Below are positions 51,165 to 61,113 of a DNA stretch of 64,000 bases, piece by piece. This DNA comes from DASZVB01 sp036272055. GTDB taxonomy: Bacteria > Myxococcota_A > Polyangia > Polyangiales > Polyangiaceae. The notes beneath the pieces are model-generated. The model had not been told where the DNA came from. It made no database searches and saw only the letters and a list, made by a program, of their open reading frames with translations. The stretch lies in assembly GCA_036272055.1 (NCBI GenBank), contig DATAZL010000133.1, positions 186,001 through 250,000 of the forward strand. The letters are read 5' to 3'. Position numbers and translations under genes: made by a program. Within the stretch, counting starts at the first letter, position 1. Every line of letters starts with the position of its first letter.

Positions 51165-52247
51165 ATGGACGGTTCGTTCACGTATCAGGCTCTGCCGTCG
51201 CGAGTCGTCTTCGGCGCCGGCACGTTGCAACACGTCGCACGCGAGCTCGGGCTCCTGGGCGTCGCGCGGGCACTCGTCCTCTCCACGGCGGGGCAAGTCG
51301 CTCTTGCAGAGCGTGTTGCTACGTTGCTCGGAGACCGCGCCGTGGGCGTCTTTGCCGGCGCAGCGATGCACGTGCCCGTCGAGACGGCGCGTGCCGCGCG
51401 CGAAGTTGCGCGAAAGGCTGGCGCCGACTCTGTCGTGGCGATCGGGGGCGGCTCGACGACGGGCCTCGGCAAGGCGCTCGCCCTCGAACCGGGGCTGCCC
51501 ATCGTCGCGGTCCCGACGACCTACGCCGGCAGCGAGATGACGCCGACCTACGGCCTCACCGAGGGCGGCGTGAAAAGGACGGGCCGCGACGCGCGCGTCC
51601 TGCCGAAGACGGTGCTCTACGATCCGGAGCTCACGCTGGCGCTGCCACTCGGCGTGACCGTCGTGAGCGCGATGAACGCGATCGCGCACGCCGCCGAGAG
51701 TCTCTACGCGTTCGACGGCAATCCCGTCACCAAGTTGATGGCCGAGGAGGGCATTCGCGCGATGTCGTCCGCATTGCCGCGACTGCACGCCGACCCGCGG
51801 GCTCTCCCGGCGCGCACCGACGCGCTCTACGGCGCGTGGCTATGTGGTTCGGTGCTCGGGGTAACATCGATGGGGCTACATCACAAGCTTTGCCACACCC
51901 TGGGCGGCAGCTTCGACCTTCCCCACGCCGAAGTTCACTCCCTCATGCTGCCGCACACGCTCGACTACAACGCCGAGCATGCACCGGAAGCGATGCAACG
52001 CATCGCGCGTGCGCTGGGCGTGCAACACGCGCCGTCCGGCGTGTTCGACCTCGCCGCGCGACACGGTGCGCCGCTCGCACTGAAGGATCTCGGGATGCCC
52101 GAGGCAGGCCTCGACCGCGCCGCCGACCTCGCGGTGACCAACGCCTATCCCAATCCGCGCCCGCTCGAGCGCGCGAGTATCCGCGCCCTGCTTCAGCATG
52201 CCTTCGACGGTGACCGCCCTGAACCGAGAGACGGGCATCGAGCTTGA
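51165..52247 (+). CDS. Maleylacetate reductase (iron-containing alcohol dehydrogenase family)
   Basis: 360 residues, the normal length. Opening FTYQALPSRVVFGAGTL is characteristic of maleylacetate reductases; the NAD(P)-binding GGGSTTGLGKALA is near 94-106, AVPTTYAGSEMTPTYGLT follows, and the metal-type His region appears as HHKLCHTLGGSFDLPHAEVHSLMLPH around 238-263. The enzyme reduces maleylacetate to 3-oxoadipate, the shared last step of hydroxyquinol, hydroquinone and chlorocatechol breakdown. No ring-hydroxylating or intradiol dioxygenase gene is next to it, so the upstream steps must come from the VOC protein of this operon or from elsewhere. Convergent with the DUF4423 gene. Confidence 0.92.
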   Translation: MDGSFTYQALPSRVVFGAGTLQHVARELGLLGVARALVLSTAGQVALAERVATLLGDRAVGVFAGAAMHVPVETARAAREVARKAGADSVVAIGGGSTTGLGKALALEPGLPIVAVPTTYAGSEMTPTYGLTEGGVKRTGRDARVLPKTVLYDPELTLALPLGVTVVSAMNAIAHAAESLYAFDGNPVTKLMAEEGIRAMSSALPRLHADPRALPARTDALYGAWLCGSVLGVTSMGLHHKLCHTLGGSFDLPHAEVHSLMLPHTLDYNAEHAPEAMQRIARALGVQHAPSGVFDLAARHGAPLALKDLGMPEAGLDRAADLAVTNAYPNPRPLERASIRALLQHAFDGDRPEPRDGHRA

Positions 52248-52266
52248 ATTGACGATCCACAGGAGC

Positions 52267-53307
52267 TCACCGGCCATGGCCGAGTGCCCCCGGGTCATGA
52301 GCGTGAGCGTCGAGAGCGAACAGCTCCGTGTTGAAGAGGATCACGCATTCACTCGGCGTCGAGTCCGCAACGAGTGCCTGCATGTTGCGAAAGTACGCCA
52401 GGTGGAGCTCCTTCAACTTCGCGAGATCGGCGCGCGACACGGCCATCAGGTTGTAGCCGAACGTCCCCGTGACACCGCTCTCGAGGCGCGAAAGCGCGAC
52501 CTTGAGCCACTCGGCCTTCACCTTCCTGCCGCGCGCCGGATCGGCTCGCGTATCCACGGTCTGCGTCTGATCGATGACCCAGCGGTGCTCGTGGAGCCGG
52601 ATCTGACGAGCGGCGGCCAGAGTGGAGAGGCACTGCGCTTCTTCTTCCTTCGAGATGCCGAGTCGCGCCGCGATCCAGCCCGGACGATGCTTGCGGAGCT
52701 TCGCATAGTCGGTGAGCTCGAGCGCACGAAGCACAGCGTGTGACCACGGCACGTCGTACGCCGTCTTGCGTGCCGCCTGGAGCACGCGCCACTCCTCGGC
52801 CACTGCGGGAAGCTTCGCCGGGTCGACGAACGCCGAGAGAAAGTCGAGCACGCGAAACGTCGATGCTTCGACCATGGAGAGGAATTCCGGCAGCCGGGGC
52901 TCGGCTCCTCCACTCAGCCAGCGCGCGATCGAGAAGCGACTGTGCCCCGAGCGCCGCGCGAGCTCGACGACCGGCGTCTTGCTCCGCAGCTCGCCGAGCA
53001 GCGCGGCAACGCCGGCACGGCTCGTGAGCTCGCTCTCGGTGACGCGCCGGGAGGACGCGCCGTGGAACGCCTCGAGCGCGCGACCGTCGCGCTTGCGGGA
53101 GCGCTGCACGAGCGCGAACGTCTCCGCGGCGGTCGGAAAGCAGAGCGACGACTCCCAGCGGTACGCGATGTTGCTGCGATACCCGAGCCGCTTGCTGAAG
53201 CCGCGCTGGGAACGCCTCCCCCGTATGAAACGTAGCCAATCAGCGGCAATGCGTTCGAAATCCACGTGAACATGATTCGCACATCGCATCGCAATTTCGA
53301 AAGACAA
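52267..53307 (-). CDS. DUF4423/TIGR02147 family protein with N-terminal helix-turn-helix
   Basis: 346 residues. The C-terminal ~170 residues match the DUF4423 (TIGR02147) pattern: WSHAVLRALELTDYAKLRKHRPGWIAARLGIS, then SRLESGVTGTFGYNLMAVSRADLAKLKELHLAYFR. The N-terminal half carries an HTH-like segment (FSKRLGYRSNIAYRWE) and a second HTH-like one around SRAGVAALLGELRSKTPVVELARRSGHSRFSIARWL. Such proteins are numerous in myxobacteria, fibrobacters and Bdellovibrio and are presumed DNA-binding regulators. The ATG at 53307 is used; an ATG six codons later is possible. Divergent from a small lipoprotein gene (54-bp gap). Confidence 0.85.
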   Translation of the reverse strand: MSFEIAMRCANHVHVDFERIAADWLRFIRGRRSQRGFSKRLGYRSNIAYRWESSLCFPTAAETFALVQRSRKRDGRALEAFHGASSRRVTESELTSRAGVAALLGELRSKTPVVELARRSGHSRFSIARWLSGGAEPRLPEFLSMVEASTFRVLDFLSAFVDPAKLPAVAEEWRVLQAARKTAYDVPWSHAVLRALELTDYAKLRKHRPGWIAARLGISKEEEAQCLSTLAAARQIRLHEHRWVIDQTQTVDTRADPARGRKVKAEWLKVALSRLESGVTGTFGYNLMAVSRADLAKLKELHLAYFRNMQALVADSTPSECVILFNTELFALDAHAHDPGALGHGR

Positions 53308-53361
53308 TTTGTGCGATCCGTGAATTGACCTGCGCCGGAGAACGGTGCAGCCTGAGTCGAG

Positions 53362-53904
53362 ATGGCGTGGTGGTCGGGCGGCAGAGTGGCGGTCTCACTG
53401 GCGAGTGCGCTCTTGCTCGCCGGGTGCTTCGGTGGGCAGACCGGGCAATCCGATGAAGTAGCAGGGTGTACGCCGCAGGCGGTGTCTACGAATGACACGT
53501 CACATGGCGTCTCCCCGGCGGAGCTCGGCGGGGCCTTTGCGGGACGTTACACCGCGACGCTGAAGTGGCTTGCCCCCGTCCCTGCGGACGCAGGAATCCC
53601 GCTCGTCGACGACGAGGTCACGCTCGACGTCGCTTACGATGGCGCCGCCGGCACGCTCTGCGATTCACTGACGATCGACGTCGACGTCACCATCACGACG
53701 AGAAGCGGCGTGGTCGTCGAACACGGGACCGCGCAGCTAGGGCTGCTCGGAGCGTCTCTCGACCAAGCGCAACTCCTCTTCCAGGGCGAGGGGGTCACCA
53801 TGACCGCCACGCTACGACGGTCGTCCACTGGCCTGGCGATGTCGGGAACGCTCGAGTCGGCGAGCGCACACAAGGCCGAATTCCCCTCCGGAGAGGCACC
53901 GTGA
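53362..53904 (+). CDS. Small lipoprotein of unknown function
   Basis: 180 residues with a clean lipoprotein signal (SLASALLLAGC, Cys22). The mature part is beta-rich without low-complexity linker: GRYTATLKWLAPVPADAGIPLVDDEVTLDVAYDG and LTIDVDVTITTRSGVVVEHGTAQLGLLG look like paired strands of a small beta-barrel or sandwich. Only two Cys remain after the lipidated one. I do not recognise a family. Divergent from the DUF4423 regulator, which could control it, and convergent with selO. Confidence 0.75.
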   Translation: MAWWSGGRVAVSLASALLLAGCFGGQTGQSDEVAGCTPQAVSTNDTSHGVSPAELGGAFAGRYTATLKWLAPVPADAGIPLVDDEVTLDVAYDGAAGTLCDSLTIDVDVTITTRSGVVVEHGTAQLGLLGASLDQAQLLFQGEGVTMTATLRRSSTGLAMSGTLESASAHKAEFPSGEAP

Positions 53905-53981
53905 ACGAAGCGGTTGCCCGGCGAAGCTCGTGAACCCGCGGACGGAGACGCCATCCACCTGGTGGCCCGCGAGCGCGTCGG

Positions 53982-55451
53982 TCAGGTGCCGCAGAACGTC
54001 CGATACACGCGCTGCTCCGGCCCGGGCGGCTCCGCCAGGTATGCGTTCTCTGGCTGGTCTTCGTAGGGTCTTCCGAGAACGTCGACGAGCTTCTCGAAGG
54101 GTGCAAAGTCGTCGCGGCGGACGGCGGCTTCTATCGCTTCCTCGACGCGGTGATTTCTGGGGATGAACGCGGGGTTCGCGCGGCGCATCGCCGCCGTGCG
54201 GGCTTCCGGCGTGACGGATTCGCGCTCGAGGCGCGTGCGCCAGGCGTGCGACCATTCGACGAAGCGACCACCGTCATTGTCGAATAACGTCGCCAGGCCG
54301 ACGTCGCTCGACGCTGTGGGAGGATCCCCCAATCTGCGAAAGAACACGGTGTAGTCGACGTGACTCGCGGCGAGGAGCTCGAGGAGCCGCTCGGCGAGTG
54401 GGCCGTCGGTCTCGTCCTCGTGCGTGAGACCGAGCTTCGCGCGCATGACGCGCAGGTACGCTCGCTCGAAGCGTGCCGTGAACGTGTCCAGCCGCTCCGT
54501 CGCGACGCGGACGGCTTCTTCCGCGTCGTCGGAGACGAGCGGGAGCAGCGCCTCGCCGAGACGCGCCACGTTCCAGAGCGCGATCCGCGGCTGGTTCGAG
54601 AACGCATAGCGGCCGTTCTGGTCGATGGAGCTGAACGTCTTGCCCGGGTCGTAGTCGTCGAGGAAGGCACAGGGGCCGTAGTCGAGCGTCTCGCCGGAGA
54701 CGGCGGTGTTGTCGGTGTTCATCACGCCGTGCACGAAGCCGACGCCGAGCCATCTCGCGACGAGCTCCGCCTGGGCTTCCATGACGCGCTCGAGGAGCGC
54801 GAGCGCGTCGTTCTTCGTGCCGGCGGCGTCGGGGTAATGCCGCGCGAGGGCGTGGGACGTCAGGCTGCGCAGGGCCTCGACGTCGCGCTGCGCTGCAAAG
54901 AACTGGAACGTGCCGACGCGGATGTGGCTCGCCGCGACGCGGGTGAGGACGGCGCCGGGCAGCGGCTCGTCGCGGATCACGTCGTCACCAGTGGTGACCG
55001 CCGCGAGCGCGCGCGTCGTCGGTATGCCGAGCGCGGCCATGGCCTCGCTCACGATGTATTCGCGGAGGACCGGGCCGAGTGCCGCGCGCCCGTCTCCACC
55101 GCGCGAGAACGGCGTGCGCCCCGCGCCCTTGAGCTGGATGTCGCGCCGCTTCCCGTCCTTGCCGATCACCTCGCCGAGGAGGAGCGCCCGGCCGTCTCCG
55201 AGACGCGGCACGAAGCCGCCGAACTGGTGTCCGGCGTACGCGAGCGCGATCGGTTCGGCCCCGTCGGGCACGACGTTTCCGGCGAGAACCTCCGCGCCGG
55301 CGGGCGAAGAAAGGAACTCGACGTCGGCGCCGAGCAGCTCTGCAAGAGGACGGTTCAGCTTGATGAGCCGCGGCTTCGACGCCTTCGTCGCGGCGACGCG
55401 AGCGTAGAAGCGCTCTGGAAGGCGCGCGTACGTGTTGTCGAAGGGGAACAT
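53982..55451 (-). CDS. selO: SelO/YdiU family protein adenylyltransferase
   Basis: 489 residues from the ATG at 55451 (MFPFDNTYARLPERF). SelO is a pseudokinase-fold enzyme that transfers AMP to Ser/Thr/Tyr of target proteins, linked to redox stress. Landmarks: YAGHQFGGFVPRLGDGRALLLGE, KGAGRTPFSRGGDGRAALGPVLREYIVSEAM (nucleotide binding), GVGFVHGVMNTDNTAVSGETLDYGP (catalytic loop) and FIPRNHRVEEAI. The C-terminus ends FCGT, with Cys where some eukaryotic SelO have selenocysteine. Cytoplasmic. It follows the nitrilase-like gene by 49 nt on the same strand but is probably independent of that operon. Confidence 0.95.
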   Translation of the reverse strand: MFPFDNTYARLPERFYARVAATKASKPRLIKLNRPLAELLGADVEFLSSPAGAEVLAGNVVPDGAEPIALAYAGHQFGGFVPRLGDGRALLLGEVIGKDGKRRDIQLKGAGRTPFSRGGDGRAALGPVLREYIVSEAMAALGIPTTRALAAVTTGDDVIRDEPLPGAVLTRVAASHIRVGTFQFFAAQRDVEALRSLTSHALARHYPDAAGTKNDALALLERVMEAQAELVARWLGVGFVHGVMNTDNTAVSGETLDYGPCAFLDDYDPGKTFSSIDQNGRYAFSNQPRIALWNVARLGEALLPLVSDDAEEAVRVATERLDTFTARFERAYLRVMRAKLGLTHEDETDGPLAERLLELLAASHVDYTVFFRRLGDPPTASSDVGLATLFDNDGGRFVEWSHAWRTRLERESVTPEARTAAMRRANPAFIPRNHRVEEAIEAAVRRDDFAPFEKLVDVLGRPYEDQPENAYLAEPPGPEQRVYRTFCGT

Positions 55452-55500
55452 GCGCCGCGAGCGTAGCACCGCCCTACCCTGCGGCGTCGAGGTGCACGCG

Positions 55501-57189
55501 TCAGCGGGTCGGCGTCGCGACGATGGGCCCGTAGGTGCTCGTGATCCGGTTCCGGAGCATGTCGACCTTCGGGATCATGTATTTCTGACGCGACAGCGCG
55601 AGATTCGCGTGCATCGGCATGACGGCTCCGTGACGGCGAACCGGTGGCGCTTCGCGGTCCACCTCCCAGTGCGGGAACCCGCTCGGCGGGATGACGAACG
55701 AGCCGCCCGGGTACGGCGCATCGGTCCGGTTCGCGCAGACGACGTAGACGCGATTGTCCTCGGCCTTCGGCACGGCGAGGAGCGCGCGATCACGCGGGTG
55801 CCGTAGCGTGCACGGCCACGCGATCACGTCGGCCCCGGCGAGCGCGAGAGCTCGCGCCGACTCGGGGAACATGCCGTCATAGCCGAGCAAGACGCCGAGG
55901 CGGCCGTACGGCGTGTCGAACACGGTGAATTCGTTGCCCGCGGCGCAGAAGGCGCGCATCTCCGGCTCGACGTGGACCTGACGCTGTCGACCGAGGACCG
56001 CGCCGTCGGCGCCGAGCACGACGGCGTTCGACGAGAGCTCCGAACCTTGCCGTTCGAGTAGCGGCAGCACGACGACGCACTGATATTCCCGGGCGATCTC
56101 CGACGCGCGCCTGATGCACTCCGGCGCGTGGCGCGCGTCTGCTTCCGCGTCGACTCCCGCGGGCGACCACGTCGCGGAGGAGACGAACTGCGGGAGCACC
56201 ACGATGTCCACGCCGAGCTTGCCGGCGTGGGACGCCATCTCCAGCGCGGCGAGGCCGTGATCCGGCGCGCCCGACGTCGCATGCGCCTGCACGGCGGCGA
56301 GCTTGCCCAGGGAGCGCTCTGGAACCAGCGGCGTCGCGAGACGTCGACCGGCGTCGGTCTCGTCGAAGCGGCGCGAGAGGGCCGCGTACGCACCCGGCCG
56401 TCGATCGGCAAAGCGCTGTCCGCCCGACGGCCAGTCCTTGCGCCGCGCGTCCCCGAGGACGATCTCGGCCGAGACGACGCCGTGAACGTCGTATGGAACC
56501 CGCGCCCGCACGTCGCCGTCGGGAGCGACGATCATGCTACCGCCGGGGTAGTAGATGCTCCGTTCGACGCCGGCCTTGGTCGCCGCGACGAACCACACGC
56601 CGTTCTCGTAGGCGCGCGCCGGCACCCACATCTCGGCCTGGTCCATGGCGAAGAAATTCGCCATGTCGACGATGACGTCCGCGCCGGAGAGCGCGAGACA
56701 CCGGGCGATCTCCGGGATGCGCCCGTCGAAGCAGATGAGCAGCCCGAGCCGCCCGAGCTCGGTCTCTACTACCGGGCAGCCGCGCTCTCCGACCTCGAAC
56801 CAGTTCTGATCGTGCGTCGCGAGGAACTGCTTCTGATACTGGAGCACGAGCTCCCCCCGGGCGTCGAAGAGGAGCCCGGAGTTGAACACCTTGTTTTCGT
56901 CCCGGTCGAGCTCGGTGAAGCCGCTCGCGATGTGGATGCCGTGCCGGCGCGCGAGCTCGCTCATCGCCTGAGCGAAGCGTCCGTCCACCGGCTCGGCGAG
57001 CGCTCGACAGTGCTCGACGGAATCGAACAGATATCCGGTGTTCATGCACTCGGGGAATACGACCAGGCTCGCCCCCTGCCGCACGGCTTCTCCCGTGTAC
57101 TCGCGCAAGAGCCGGATGTTCGTGTCGAGATCTCCGAGCACCGCCAGGGTTTGCACGACCGCCGCTCGATAGGTCTGCCTGCTCGTCAT
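55501..57189 (-). CDS. Two-domain nitrilase-superfamily (carbon-nitrogen hydrolase) protein
   Basis: 562 residues from the ATG at 57189: two CN-hydrolase domains in tandem. Domain 1 (about 5-285) has the full Glu-Lys-Cys triad: E47 in FPECMN, K120 in YQKQFL and C153 in LLICFDGR. Domain 2 (about 310-540) has replaced all three: Glu becomes Gln in VLPQFVS, the Lys position falls in RQRQVHVE, and Cys becomes Gly in VLLGYDGM, so it is a non-catalytic copy, perhaps for substrate or subunit contact. The enzyme should hydrolyse an amide or nitrile. Last gene of the sigma-54 operon, 40 nt after the CobW gene. Confidence 0.9.
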   Translation of the reverse strand: MTSRQTYRAAVVQTLAVLGDLDTNIRLLREYTGEAVRQGASLVVFPECMNTGYLFDSVEHCRALAEPVDGRFAQAMSELARRHGIHIASGFTELDRDENKVFNSGLLFDARGELVLQYQKQFLATHDQNWFEVGERGCPVVETELGRLGLLICFDGRIPEIARCLALSGADVIVDMANFFAMDQAEMWVPARAYENGVWFVAATKAGVERSIYYPGGSMIVAPDGDVRARVPYDVHGVVSAEIVLGDARRKDWPSGGQRFADRRPGAYAALSRRFDETDAGRRLATPLVPERSLGKLAAVQAHATSGAPDHGLAALEMASHAGKLGVDIVVLPQFVSSATWSPAGVDAEADARHAPECIRRASEIAREYQCVVVLPLLERQGSELSSNAVVLGADGAVLGRQRQVHVEPEMRAFCAAGNEFTVFDTPYGRLGVLLGYDGMFPESARALALAGADVIAWPCTLRHPRDRALLAVPKAEDNRVYVVCANRTDAPYPGGSFVIPPSGFPHWEVDREAPPVRRHGAVMPMHANLALSRQKYMIPKVDMLRNRITSTYGPIVATPTR

Positions 57190-57229
57190 GGGTCGCACGC
57201 GTGTGCAGCGGGCGTGCCACTCCCCGCCG

Positions 57230-58192
57230 CTACTCGACGAGCGCCGCGCTGCTGCATTCGCCGGAGACAGCCCGCGGATTGTGCACAACGTTGGTGTACA
57301 GAGCCGACGCCGCGGCTCGGAGCCGGTTCACGTCTATCTCAGTGCCGATCACGACGAGGGCGTTCCACGGCGCGTCGGCGCGCGCTGGCGTCTCCGTAAA
57401 TGTGAAGGCACCGCGCACGCCTTGAACGACGAAGTGCCCCTCGACGAGCTCCACGAAGCCCTTCGCCCGCTCCGCGCTCGCGCACTCATCGGCGAGGAAC
57501 GTCTCGAGCGCGGCGCGGCGCAATCCCGACGGCAATCGTAACGTTACCGACCGGTGTGCCGCGTGCAGGGCGCGCGCCGCATTCGCTCCAGGGACTGAAA
57601 GCGGCGCGTCTCCCCGCAGGACGTCGTCGGGCTCCACGCGACCGAAGCTCGTACGGAGCTGCTTCGCAGCCGGATTTGCCGAGCGCACCACTCGTTCCCA
57701 GCCGTCGACGTTCGCGGGCGGCGCGCGGTCTTCCTTGTTCAGCACGACGAGCCCGGCGGATGCGAGACGACGGAGCAAGAGCGTGTCGCCGGTCGCCAGG
57801 GCCGGCTCGACGTCGAGATCGATCACCGAGACGACTCGCCGGACCACGACGGTCGGCGATAGAGACGCGAGCTCCCGCAGCACCGGATGCGGGTCCGCGA
57901 CGCCGGAGAGCTCCACCACGATGACGTCGGGGGCCTGCTTCGACGCCGCGAGGAGCTTCCGGAGCCCCGCCGTGAGATCGCCCCCGGTCGCGCAGCAGAC
58001 GCACCCGTTCGAGAGCTCCACCACGTCGGCGTTCGACTCTGCGAGGAGCGCGCCGTCGATGTTCAGCTCGCCGAAGTCATTCACGACGAGCGCGATACGC
58101 ACGCCTTTCGCGCGCGAAACGACGTGGAGCAGGAGGCTCGTCTTGCCGCTCCCGAGACCACCGCCCACGACGACGACGTCGATCGCCGTCAC
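57230..58192 (-). CDS. CobW/COG0523 family GTPase, putative metal chaperone
   Basis: 320 residues from the GTG at 58192, which overlaps the upstream stop as GTGA and has GGGGAG seven bases before it. Walker A GGGLGSGKTS at 10-19, the COG0523 hallmark CxCC (C64, C66, C67) in NGCVCCA, VVELSGVADP and the base-recognition VLNKED. A CobW C-terminal domain follows (RGAFTFTETPARADAPWNALVVIG). These GTPases deliver Zn, Co or Fe to target enzymes; nitrile hydratase activators belong here. In this operon the likely client is the metal-dependent amidohydrolase. Cytoplasmic. Confidence 0.9.
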   Translation of the reverse strand: MTAIDVVVVGGGLGSGKTSLLLHVVSRAKGVRIALVVNDFGELNIDGALLAESNADVVELSNGCVCCATGGDLTAGLRKLLAASKQAPDVIVVELSGVADPHPVLRELASLSPTVVVRRVVSVIDLDVEPALATGDTLLLRRLASAGLVVLNKEDRAPPANVDGWERVVRSANPAAKQLRTSFGRVEPDDVLRGDAPLSVPGANAARALHAAHRSVTLRLPSGLRRAALETFLADECASAERAKGFVELVEGHFVVQGVRGAFTFTETPARADAPWNALVVIGTEIDVNRLRAAASALYTNVVHNPRAVSGECSSAALVE

Positions 58193-58818
58193 GCTGGCGC
58201 TCCCCATTCGGCGGCCTCGACGGCGCGCGCCTCGGCGTTCAGGCGATCCGCCGGCTCGGTGACGTTTCTGGCGGCGAGCGCGGCTGCGACGGCCCTCAGC
58301 AGATCGGCGCGAGCGAGCGACGACGGCACCTGGACGTCCGCGAACTGGACGAGCTCCGACTCCGCGAGCGTCGTGACAGCGGCACACGCCCGCACGAGGG
58401 TCATCGCCTGCACGAACGCCGCGGACGGCGTCATCCAGTCGAGGGCCGCGCGGAGTGCACGCACGAGCGCGCCGGCGTCGTCGACGTCGTCGAGATGAGC
58501 CGTACAGAGCGTCAGGATCCGGCGCTGCGCCGTGACGGAGAGGAACGGAAATCCGTCGTCGGCGAGCGCCTCGAGCGGCGCTCGCGCCGCAAGCTCGGCG
58601 AGCCGTTCTTCGAGCGCGATCATCGGCGGAAGCGCGCTCGCGACGCGTGCGGCGAGCGCCTCTTCACGTCGCGTTAGCGCCGTCGCGAACAGGGCCCTGA
58701 GCGCCTCTTCTCGCCACGCACCCGGCGGCATGCCGAGCACCGCGTCGAGGAGTGCGCTGCGCTCCGCGTACGCCGTCTCTTCGGAGCCGGCACGCTGCAC
58801 GAGCGCGTGCCCGTTCAC
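58189..58818 (-). CDS. Unknown Ala-rich protein of the sigma-54 operon
   Basis: 209 residues from a GTG that overlaps the amidohydrolase TGA by 4 bases (GTGA). I recognise no family. The product is almost all helical and acidic, with repeated Leu/Ala heptad-like stretches (MIALEERLAELAARAPLEALADDGF; GALVRALRAALDWMTPSAAFVQAM; LLRAVAAALAARNV) and no signal peptide or TM helix, suggesting an all-helical adaptor. Its fixed place between a metal-dependent amidohydrolase and a metal-chaperone GTPase, with overlaps on both sides, suggests a role in assembly or delivery for the hydrolase. This is inference from context. Confidence 0.78.
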   Translation of the reverse strand: MNGHALVQRAGSEETAYAERSALLDAVLGMPPGAWREEALRALFATALTRREEALAARVASALPPMIALEERLAELAARAPLEALADDGFPFLSVTAQRRILTLCTAHLDDVDDAGALVRALRAALDWMTPSAAFVQAMTLVRACAAVTTLAESELVQFADVQVPSSLARADLLRAVAAALAARNVTEPADRLNAEARAVEAAEWGAPA

Positions 58819-60236
58819 CTGTGCACCATGCGCTTCCCGAGCGCGCCGGTGTCGTAGGGAGAGCGATGAGTGAGCATCTCGTCGAGCGTCTCGAGCTTCT
58901 CGAGTTGCTTGAGCATCGTGGTGCGGTCGACGGGAAGCGCCTGCCCTGCCTCGGCGCGGAGCTCGCCTTCGAGGTAAACGCGCTCGATCGTCCTGTCCAC
59001 GGTGAGGACGGAGATGTCCGCGAGCGGATCGGCGCCGAGCACGAGAAGGTCCGCGCGCTTGCCGACCTCGAGAGAGCCGGTGCGATCGTCGATCCACAGC
59101 GACTTCGCTGCGCGCAGCGTCGCGGCCTCGAGCGCCTCGGCGGTGCTCATGCCGAACTTCACCATCAGGGTGAGCTCCCAGGCGCTGTCCCCGTGATACG
59201 TGAAGGGCATCCCGGTGTCGCTGCCGAGCACGATGGGAACCCCCGCCTCGTGCGCGAGCCGGAAGTTCCTCTCGAGGCTCTCGGCGACGAGCTCTGCGCG
59301 CCCGACGATGAACGGGTTGATCTTCCGCTGAAACTCGTCCCAGTGCTCGTTGTAGATCTTGTAGTAATAGCTCAGCGTCGGAGCCCAGAAGACGCCCTTC
59401 TCGGCCATCTTCGCGTACGTGCCCATGTAGTCGGAGTCGGCGAGCTTCCCGCCGTCGATCTTGCGATGGGTCTGCCAGGGGCCGTACGCGAGGTTCGGCG
59501 CGTACTCCCATCCGATGGGCTGCCCGTGGATGATCAGATCCACGTTGTTCTCCACCGCGAGGGCGACGCCGGGGCCGCCGTAAGCGTGGCAGTGCACCGG
59601 CACGCCGGCCTTGTGCGCCTCGTCCACCGCCGCGGCGATCTCCTCGCCGGTCAGCTGGACGCGGCTCTCGACGTGACCGGTGAGCATCTCGCTCGTCGCC
59701 ATGATCTTGATGACGTCGGCGTTGCGGTAAATGCTGATCTGCTCCCGGACGGCCTTGCGCATGGCGTCGGCGCCGGTCACCTCGAGCGGGCCGAAGAACA
59801 CGCCGCGCGCGCCGGTGCCGACGATTGCAGGGCCGGACACGAGCAGGCGCGGCCCGTTGATGATGCCGTCGCGCAGCGCTCGCCGGAGCTCGAACGGCAG
59901 ATCCCGCCGGGCCAGCGGCTCGAAGATCGTCGTGAATCCCTTGCGGATCCACCAGTTCAGGTACGTGCTCGCGCGGACCGCGAGATACTCGTCGGGGATA
60001 TCGAGGATGTTCCCCCAGTCGACCTCGCCCGCCCACATCGCGATGTGGACGTGAGCGTCGATGAGGCCCGGCATGAGCACCTTGCCGGTGCAGTCCAGCA
60101 CGTCGGTGACGCCCTCGGACGGGAGGTGCTCGCCCACGGCCGCGATCGCCCGTCCGTCGACGAGCAGATCGCCTTTTTCCAGCACCGTGCCGTTGCCGAC
60201 GATGATCTTTGCGTTCTTGAAGAGCTTCTTGGTCAT
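58815..60236 (-). CDS. Metal-dependent amidohydrolase
   Basis: 473 residues from the ATG at 60236 (MTKKLFKNAKIIVGNG); a GTG nine bases upstream is possible. Amidohydrolase barrel marks: HxH in GLIDAHVHIAMW near 60, a Lys in DVIKIMATSE (candidate carbamylated bridging residue), VPVHCHAYGG, IIHGQPIG and the final Asp in LGSDTGMPF. The GSLEVGKRADLLVLGADPL end is typical of the imidazolonepropionase/Xaa-Pro-dipeptidase/organophosphorus-hydrolase branch. It hydrolyses a C-N or C-O bond of an imported compound. No signal peptide, so it acts in the cytoplasm after uptake by the ABC transporter encoded upstream. Confidence 0.92.
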   Translation of the reverse strand: MTKKLFKNAKIIVGNGTVLEKGDLLVDGRAIAAVGEHLPSEGVTDVLDCTGKVLMPGLIDAHVHIAMWAGEVDWGNILDIPDEYLAVRASTYLNWWIRKGFTTIFEPLARRDLPFELRRALRDGIINGPRLLVSGPAIVGTGARGVFFGPLEVTGADAMRKAVREQISIYRNADVIKIMATSEMLTGHVESRVQLTGEEIAAAVDEAHKAGVPVHCHAYGGPGVALAVENNVDLIIHGQPIGWEYAPNLAYGPWQTHRKIDGGKLADSDYMGTYAKMAEKGVFWAPTLSYYYKIYNEHWDEFQRKINPFIVGRAELVAESLERNFRLAHEAGVPIVLGSDTGMPFTYHGDSAWELTLMVKFGMSTAEALEAATLRAAKSLWIDDRTGSLEVGKRADLLVLGADPLADISVLTVDRTIERVYLEGELRAEAGQALPVDRTTMLKQLEKLETLDEMLTHRSPYDTGALGKRMVHR

Positions 60237-60261
60237 TCCTTGCACTCGTTGTTCTCGAAAC

Positions 60262-61109
<848 letters not shown>

Positions 61110-61113
<4 letters not shown>

